From assembly GCA_964533435.1 (NCBI GenBank), contig CAZHLU010000034.1, positions 1 through 10,145 of the forward strand: a stretch of DNA of 10,145 bases. Reading direction: 5' to 3'. The position numbers were made by a program, and so were the translations under genes. The notes beneath the pieces were generated by a model. The model ran no database searches, was not told the origin of the DNA, and saw nothing but the letters and a program-made list of their open reading frames with translations. Positions 5,885 through 10,145 of this stretch are shown here, piece after piece (positions within the stretch are counted from its first letter, which is position 1; each line of letters begins with the position of its first letter). The stretch comes from CAZWIT01 sp964533435. Lineage in GTDB: Bacteria; Patescibacteriota; Patescibacteriia; UBA1558; GWA2-36-10.

Positions 5885-6472
5885 TTATAACTTTATTTCC
5901 AAATCATTATCTTCACTATCGTGATGTTTTTTTTGTTTGATAATATTTTCAACAGCTGCCCAAGTACTATCAGCGTCTTTAGGCACCAAGATTACAACTT
6001 CATCCCCTTCATCGCCTTTAAAATAAGTAATACTAGCTAGTAGTACTCGGTATATTTTATCACCAGCTAAAACTACAAATTCATCTAAAGATTTATCTTT
6101 GACCAAATGACCAACTAAACGAGCACGCTCAACTGGAGAAATTTGTTTGTAGATAAAAGCGCCTTGCCGATCAATAGTTAATTTTAAAATATCACCTTCT
6201 ACTAATTTTGATTTTGAAGAATAATTAGCAGGTATAGAATACTGTTTACCATCAGGCCCAATCATCTGTTGACCATTAAAAACACCTTCAACAACAATAC
6301 CAGATTCATCCTGATCGCTTTTACCAACTTCAGCAGCTTTTAAACTATAATCAACCGCATTTTTGGTATCACGTCCGCTTAGTTCACCTAAAATTAGTTT
6401 AGTTTTTCTTAGTTCTAACTCTAGATTATATACTAAAGACTCTAATTCTTTAATTTTTTTTATTTTTGACAT
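5885..6472 (-). CDS. uncharacterised 195-residue protein coupled to dnaX
   Basis: I do not recognise a named family. Residues 1-32 are charged and heptad-like and probably form a coiled coil (MSKIKKIKELESLVYNLELE). A polar linker runs to about residue 58. A compact, strand-rich domain follows, with VEGVFNGQQMIGPDG (61-75), PANYSSKSKLVEGDILKL (81-98), PVERARLVGHL (113-123) and STWAAVENII (169-178). An acidic and lysine-rich tail closes the protein. There is no signal peptide or membrane helix, so it is likely cytosolic. The GPDGKQY and SKSKLVEGD style recalls proteins seen widely in Patescibacteria, from memory only. Its stop is directly followed by the dnaX ATG, which suggests a shared transcript and perhaps a role near replication or nucleic acids. 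No Shine-Dalgarno precedes the start; a possible promoter lies upstream at 6538-6566. Confidence 0.85.
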   Translation of the reverse strand: MSKIKKIKELESLVYNLELELRKTKLILGELSGRDTKNAVDYSLKAAEVGKSDQDESGIVVEGVFNGQQMIGPDGKQYSIPANYSSKSKLVEGDILKLTIDRQGAFIYKQISPVERARLVGHLVKDKSLDEFVVLAGDKIYRVLLASITYFKGDEGDEVVILVPKDADSTWAAVENIIKQKKHHDSEDNDLEIKL

Positions 6473-6510
6473 TTTTGTTTTTGTAATACTTGTCTTTTGC
6501 TATTTTAGGC

Positions 6511-6535
6511 AAAAAAGTGTCTAGAAAAGACACTT
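6511..6535 (-). terminator. intrinsic terminator of the ATPase operon
   Basis: On the minus strand AAGTGTCT and AGACACTT form a perfect 8-bp stem with a 5-base loop. The arm's own TT and the next four T form a T-tract. It lies 75 bases after the TraG-like ATPase stop and before the 195-residue gene. Confidence 0.75.
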
Positions 6536-6537
6536 AT

Positions 6538-6566
6538 AAGATAACATAATTTTTATACTTTGGCAA
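6538..6566 (-). promoter_or_regulatory. possible promoter of the 195-residue gene and dnaX
   Basis: TTGCCA (6561-6566) and TATCTT (6538-6543) are 17 bases apart on the minus strand, matching consensus at five and four of six positions. The expected start near 6531 falls inside the first arm of the terminator, so transcripts starting here would lack half of that hairpin and could escape it. A rival is TTGCCT with TATTAC (6483-6512, spacer 18), which would leave almost no leader. Confidence 0.35.
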
Positions 6567-6574
6567 TTTACTAA

Positions 6575-6596
6575 TTTTAGCTAATATTAGCTAAAA
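6575..6596. repeat. perfect 22-bp palindrome between ATPase gene and dnaX operon
   Basis: The arm TTTTAGCTAAT is followed directly by its reverse complement. It begins 14 bases after the stop of the TraG-like ATPase and lies just upstream of the candidate promoter at 6538-6566. No T-tract follows on the minus strand, so it is not itself a typical terminator; it may be a protein-binding site or an extra 3' hairpin. Confidence 0.75.
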
Positions 6597-6609
6597 TGCC
6601 TGTGAATAA

Positions 6610-9066
6610 CTAAATAATTATCCGCTTACTTATTTCAGCTTCAACTACTTGTCGATCACGACCATATTTTAATCTAGATAATTGTTTTATAGCTTGTGCA
6701 AGTTCAAAATTACCCTTTTCTGGCATAATCGGGTTAAAATTAAAGGCCGGCGGATTTTGATTATCGATCAGCATTTTGATATAAGCAGTATATTTAGGCA
6801 TATTTACCAAATCATATTCAGTAACCACTGGTGCCATTTGTTTAGCAATCACTTCAGCATCTTCAACGCCTAAACGATAAGCAACTATAGTACCAACGTT
6901 ACCAAAGATAGCATCTCGTACTTTGGTGTCATTATTTTTTGTTAATTGAGCAATATACTGGTGGGCTAAAATCAAATCTAATTTATATTTTCTGGCTTCA
7001 GATAAAATAACCCCAATACTATCAGTGATAACATTTTGAAATTCATCAATATAAAGATAAAAATCTTTTCTTTCGGCTTCTGGTATATTTACTCTGCTCA
7101 TAGCAGCGTATAATAATTTGCCAATAATAACCATGCCTAACAAATTGCTATTCATTTCCCCAATTTTACCTTTGGATAGATTTACCAAAATAATTTTTTG
7201 TTGGTCCATGGCTTCACGGAAATTAAAAGCACTTTTTTGTTGAGCAATAATTGGACGAACAATTTCATTAGAAATAAATGGTGTTAATTTACTAGTAATA
7301 TAAGGCACCATGTTAGCAAGCGATGCCTCACCGCCAGCTTTTTGAGCTTCTTTTTCCCAAAAATCTTTGACTAATTGGCTTTTGATTTTTGATAATTTGT
7401 ATTTACGGTAAGTTTCGTCAGCTAAAACTTTTGGAATCTCTAGTAAAGTAGCGCCTGAATCTTTATCATCCATAATTAGTAACATGGCATTACGCATGTA
7501 CTGTTCAAACATTGGTCCGCCAGTAGCCTTGAGGTCATACAGTTTATCAAAGATGGCAATCATTTCATTGATTACGAAAGTTTTTTGCTCTTCGGTCTCA
7601 TATTCCAACATGTTTAAACCCAAAGGCCTTTCAATATCAGCTGGATCAAAAATAATTACGTCTTCAGCTCTATTTTTGGGCACATAAGTAAGACAGGTTT
7701 CGATTAATTCACCATGTGGATCAATAATACAAACTCCTCGACCTTCCTCAATGTCTTGTTTGGCTAAACTTTGCATGAATACTGATTTACCGGTACCAGT
7801 TTGACCAATTTCATACATATGGCGCTGTCTATCAGCTGGCTTCATGCGAATTAATGTTTCTTTACCACGATAAACATTTTTACCCAAAATAACACCTTCG
7901 TTTGGTAAATTAGATGGAGCAGCAGCTTTAACTGACTCAAGCCAATCAATATTTGGTGTTTCGGTAGTAGGTAATGGTAAATGAATTACACTAACCATTT
8001 CTTCAGAGTTGAGCAAAATGTTGTATTGAGGAGCATAATGATGGTAGATAGTGTGTTCTACTATTTTATCGGGATTGCGTGGTACTAAAGCTTGAAAGCG
8101 ATTACCAAATTCATAAATATTATATTGATTGTAGCTATTTAACACATCAGCTAAAATTGCCCGTGAGCGTTCAATACTTTGACTGGCAATAACCATTCTA
8201 ATATTAACATTTAAACCAGCTTTGGATGTTTTTTCTTCTAAGCCCTTTGCCCGCTCTTGTTCCATGGCTGATAAAACCTGTTTATTGTCTAATTTTTTAT
8301 CATCCTCTTTGGCTTTAGGGCTTAAAGCACTAAAAATACCACCTAATACTTTGCTGGTTTTTTCAAAACCACTAGTGCCACCTACTTGCTGACGAGCTTC
8401 AGTAAAGGTTTTGCCTTGGTGCATTATTTGAGCAATTTTACGGCCACGATCATGCCATTTTTTAGGAGCAGAAATAAAAACATACTGAATAGTAACAGCT
8501 TCATTTTCTGTTAGTTTACTTAAAGAATTGGTAATACTCTCTAGCGGGTCGTTTTCAAAATTACGATAAGTTTTAATTGGTAAAGTAAAATCATTGGTAA
8601 AACGTAAAACGCCAGCAGTGACTTGTGATTGTGGCTTAAAAATATTATAATCAACAACTTCTTCAATATAAATTTTAGGATAAACTGCTTGTAATTGAGC
8701 AATAAAAAAATCTTTGTATTTTGGTGGTACGGCTGCATAAAAATTAATAATACCGCCAAAAGATACAATATCAATTGAAAAGACTTCTTTTGGTTTTTTA
8801 AAAATAGTATTTTCGGCTTTTAATCCAGCTAAAGCTGAGAAAAGATTTTCTATCTTACCTAAAGTTTGTTCAATATATTGTTTAGATAATTCCTCTTTTT
8901 CTTGTTTGGTATATTTGGGTATTCTAATTTTTAAAATATCCAATCTTAAATTTTTATTTGTTTTATTTTTATTATTATTCAAGAGCACAGCAAAAAATAT
9001 TATTACTATTAGTAAAATAATAATCAAAATAATTAGAGTGTTTAAATCAATTGTGATCGGCTCCAT
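6610..9066 (-). CDS. membrane-anchored TraG/VirD4-like ATPase
   Basis: This 818-residue protein has one N-terminal membrane helix (about residues 9-30) and a large cytoplasmic part. Residues 40-360 form a variable N-terminal domain with mixed segments and a charged, probably flexible stretch at about 228-285. The C-terminal half is a RecA-like motor of the HerA/VirD4/TraG class, with Walker A GQTGTGKS at 421-428, IIDPHGE at 447-453, Walker B LYIDEF at 671-676 and LILAHQY at 698-704, a likely sensor region. Such ATPases move DNA or couple substrates to a membrane channel. No relaxase, VirB4, pilin or channel gene is in the window, so plain conjugation is not supported. It overlaps the upstream 160-residue gene by 20 bases in another frame, showing tight operon coupling. 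The ATG is in that overlap; no Shine-Dalgarno is seen. Substrate and direction of transport are unknown. Confidence 0.9.
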   Translation of the reverse strand: MEPITIDLNTLIILIIILLIVIIFFAVLLNNNKNKTNKNLRLDILKIRIPKYTKQEKEELSKQYIEQTLGKIENLFSALAGLKAENTIFKKPKEVFSIDIVSFGGIINFYAAVPPKYKDFFIAQLQAVYPKIYIEEVVDYNIFKPQSQVTAGVLRFTNDFTLPIKTYRNFENDPLESITNSLSKLTENEAVTIQYVFISAPKKWHDRGRKIAQIMHQGKTFTEARQQVGGTSGFEKTSKVLGGIFSALSPKAKEDDKKLDNKQVLSAMEQERAKGLEEKTSKAGLNVNIRMVIASQSIERSRAILADVLNSYNQYNIYEFGNRFQALVPRNPDKIVEHTIYHHYAPQYNILLNSEEMVSVIHLPLPTTETPNIDWLESVKAAAPSNLPNEGVILGKNVYRGKETLIRMKPADRQRHMYEIGQTGTGKSVFMQSLAKQDIEEGRGVCIIDPHGELIETCLTYVPKNRAEDVIIFDPADIERPLGLNMLEYETEEQKTFVINEMIAIFDKLYDLKATGGPMFEQYMRNAMLLIMDDKDSGATLLEIPKVLADETYRKYKLSKIKSQLVKDFWEKEAQKAGGEASLANMVPYITSKLTPFISNEIVRPIIAQQKSAFNFREAMDQQKIILVNLSKGKIGEMNSNLLGMVIIGKLLYAAMSRVNIPEAERKDFYLYIDEFQNVITDSIGVILSEARKYKLDLILAHQYIAQLTKNNDTKVRDAIFGNVGTIVAYRLGVEDAEVIAKQMAPVVTEYDLVNMPKYTAYIKMLIDNQNPPAFNFNPIMPEKGNFELAQAIKQLSRLKYGRDRQVVEAEISKRIII

Positions 9067-9529
9067 CTTTTTTATAAAAATGTAAGATAGCGTCTGCTTT
9101 TAGCTTTGCTTCTTGTTCTAAATAATATTTATTAACATGAGGTATCAAGCGTAACCAATCTACGATTAGGGAAATAATTTTGTTAATATTAACTTTAGTT
9201 TTTTGAAGTAGATTAGTAATTTCAATAGCCACCTGTTCTCCTTTGGCCTTAAATTTAGCTTGACTAGCTATATCAAGGCTTAAAAAAACGTTATCCATTT
9301 CGGCAGCTAAGATATTTTCTACTTTAGTCAATATTATTTGGCTAGCTGCTTGAGGCGTAGTACTTGCTTGAGCGTCTGGTAAAACTACTGGCGCTGGCAC
9401 TACTTGCTCACTTGTTTTAGTTTCTTCAATAAATTTTCTAGAATCCAAAAGCTCAGCTGTTTCTTGCACAGCTTCTGTTTCTGGTGTTTTTATTATTTGC
9501 TCTGGTCGCAATTCACCGTCTATAGCCAT
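9047..9529 (-). CDS. uncharacterised 160-residue protein next to the TraG-like ATPase
   Basis: I do not recognise a named family. Residues 1-65 are acidic then Pro/Ala/Thr-rich and look disordered. Residues 66-150 are predicted helical, with KVENILAAEMDNVFLSLD (69-86), a KFKAKGEQVAIEI segment (92-104) and WLRLIPHVNKYYLEQEAKLKAD (125-146). WLRLIP may be a short amphipathic membrane-contacting helix, but there is no clear membrane span or signal peptide. The gene starts 2 bases after the stop of the PH-like membrane protein and overlaps the ATPase gene by 20 bases, so the three are almost certainly one transcript. That arrangement suggests an adaptor or partner of the ATPase on the cytoplasmic side; this is inference from position only. 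The start has no Shine-Dalgarno. Confidence 0.85.
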   Translation of the reverse strand: MAIDGELRPEQIIKTPETEAVQETAELLDSRKFIEETKTSEQVVPAPVVLPDAQASTTPQAASQIILTKVENILAAEMDNVFLSLDIASQAKFKAKGEQVAIEITNLLQKTKVNINKIISLIVDWLRLIPHVNKYYLEQEAKLKADAILHFYKKDGADHN

Positions 9530-9531
9530 GG

Positions 9532-9999
9532 CTATATTATAACAGATTTATCAGTTTTAGGTAAGATTATTTCTTGTAGTTTATTTAAAATTAAATCTCG
9601 TTGTTTAATATTAAATAATATAAATTTTTCTTGATTAGCTAAAATAATAATATCATTATCACCACTGGCTTGAATTTCTTCAATTAAATCCAAGGGTAAT
9701 TGCCCACGAATTCTAATATTATTTTCATTAACATAAAAAACGTGCCAAATGTTAAGATTGCTTAGTAAATAATAAGTATTTTTTTTGAGTAAAAAACTTA
9801 ACAAAGAAAATATCAATATCCCTAGCAGTAAAATCCATAAAATTAGACCTTGGCTACCCAAATGCCACAAAGGATACAGTAGAAAAAATAAAGCTACGAT
9901 TAAAATTAAATAAAAATATAATTGCCACTGTCCGCTACGCGGATAGATAATTAAGACCTCTGCTTCCCCTCTTGCTAAAAATTTGTTAAAATTAAGCAT
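9532..9999 (-). CDS. two-helix membrane protein with PH-like tail
   Basis: A protein of 155 residues if started at the ATG at 9997-9999. An upstream TTG (10021-10023) would add 8 residues, but it would extend into the divergent small gene, so I prefer the ATG. A soluble N-terminus of about 25 residues (MLNFNKFLARGEAEVLII) leads into two hydrophobic helices at about residues 27-45 and 50-70. A cytoplasmic, strand-rich tail with YYLLSNLNIWHVFYVNENNIRI and a final helix (RDLILNKLQEII) follows. The layout resembles bacterial PH-domain (bPH) membrane proteins, but I see no decisive motif. It is the first gene of the ATPase operon and may help place the ATPase at the membrane. No Shine-Dalgarno precedes the start. 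Confidence 0.8.
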   Translation of the reverse strand: MLNFNKFLARGEAEVLIIYPRSGQWQLYFYLILIVALFFLLYPLWHLGSQGLILWILLLGILIFSLLSFLLKKNTYYLLSNLNIWHVFYVNENNIRIRGQLPLDLIEEIQASGDNDIIILANQEKFILFNIKQRDLILNKLQEIILPKTDKSVII

Positions 10000-10005
10000 A
10001 TTATT

Positions 10006-10101
10006 ATGAAAAGACGCACCCAAAAAACTATTTGGATTGTTATTACCAGCTTAGTAGTCCTATCAATGATTGCCTGGACTATTGGTATTGGCAAATATTA
10101 A
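10006..10101 (+). CDS. 31-residue single-pass membrane peptide
   Basis: A short plus-strand gene begins MKRRTQKTIW, continues with about 18 hydrophobic residues and ends WTIGIGKY. The layout of a basic N-terminus followed by one membrane helix is what a real small membrane protein shows and is unusual for a chance frame. Its ATG is 6 bases from the divergent start of the PH-like membrane gene. Its TAA overlaps the TAA of the convergent minus-strand gene within TTAA at 10098-10101, so it fills the gap exactly. No Shine-Dalgarno is seen. The function is unknown. Confidence 0.6.
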   Translation: MKRRTQKTIWIVITSLVVLSMIAWTIGIGKY

Positions 10102-10145
10102 CGTTTCAAAATAGCTAAATAAGCAGACTGAGGTATTTCTACTCG
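10098..10145 (-). CDS. C-terminal end of an unidentified gene
   Basis: From the window edge the minus strand reads RVEIPQSAYLAILKR and then TAA. The residue mix is protein-like, and the stop is placed back to back with that of the small plus-strand gene. Too little is visible to name the protein. Confidence 0.5.
   Translation of the reverse strand, partial: RVEIPQSAYLAILKR

Noticed and set aside
6601..6609. DnaA-box-like TTATTCACA on the minus strand next to a palindrome, as a possible origin
   Set aside because: It is a single box; I see no cluster of further boxes, and one such match is expected by chance in a window of this size.
8541..8774. Minus-strand frame of 77 codons inside the TraG-like gene
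   Set aside because: It is an out-of-frame shadow of the ATPase gene; its hydrophobic look comes from AT-rich codons.
9404..9634. Plus-strand frame of 76 codons opposite the 160-residue and PH-like genes
   Set aside because: It is antisense to two tightly packed operon genes and shows no start context or family resemblance.
4361..9999. Alternative genetic code with UGA as glycine, as in some Patescibacteria
   Set aside because: All genes read through at normal family lengths with standard code and I see no in-frame UGA in conserved domains.

Overview
This is an AT-rich bacterial window with almost every gene on the minus strand. The gene set is a mix of conserved housekeeping genes (secD, uppS, dnaX, cyclophilin, tRNA-Gln) and several small or membrane proteins that match patterns I associate with Candidate Phyla Radiation (Patescibacteria) genomes. 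These include a membrane-anchored TraG/VirD4-like ATPase without conjugation genes, a COG4880-type beta-propeller and short uncharacterised proteins. Placing it in Patescibacteria (a Parcubacteria-like lineage) is an inference from gene content and style, not from a marker tree. Nothing in the window is plainly viral, an insertion sequence or a CRISPR array.

Layout, read along the minus strand from high to low coordinates. (1) 10145-10098 is the last 15 codons of an unknown gene. A 31-codon single-pass membrane peptide gene (10006-10101, plus strand) is wedged between it and the next operon. (2) 9999-6610 is a compact operon: a two-helix membrane protein with a PH-like tail, a 160-residue unknown protein, and an 818-residue membrane-anchored TraG/VirD4-like ATPase. 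It ends at a good intrinsic terminator. (3) 6472-4361 holds a 195-residue unknown protein directly abutting dnaX, the clamp-loader gene. dnaX carries an in-frame A AAA AAC heptamer at the domain III/C-terminal boundary, which could produce a short gamma form. (4) 4355-4095 holds a promoter, tRNA-Gln(CUG) and a GC-richer cluster of hairpins ending in a terminator. (5) 4080-2656 is the cyclophilin-uppS operon. Its promoter is overlaid by two TAGCAA/TTGCTA palindromes and followed by a perfect 24-bp palindrome, then a terminator. (6) 2640-437 is a beta-propeller protein with its own extended -10 promoter and terminator. (7) 432-1 is the secD promoter and the first 119 codons of secD.

Functional themes are the envelope and export (SecD, UppS, membrane-anchored cyclophilin and beta-propeller) and DNA handling (DnaX, TraG-like ATPase). 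Three promoters share the extended -10 form TGCTAYAAT or TGCTATACT. None of the annotated protein starts whose upstream sequence is visible has a recognisable Shine-Dalgarno sequence. The most promising uncharacterised unit is the three-gene membrane ATPase operon; the most specific mechanistic leads are the dnaX slippery site and the cyclophilin operator-like palindromes.
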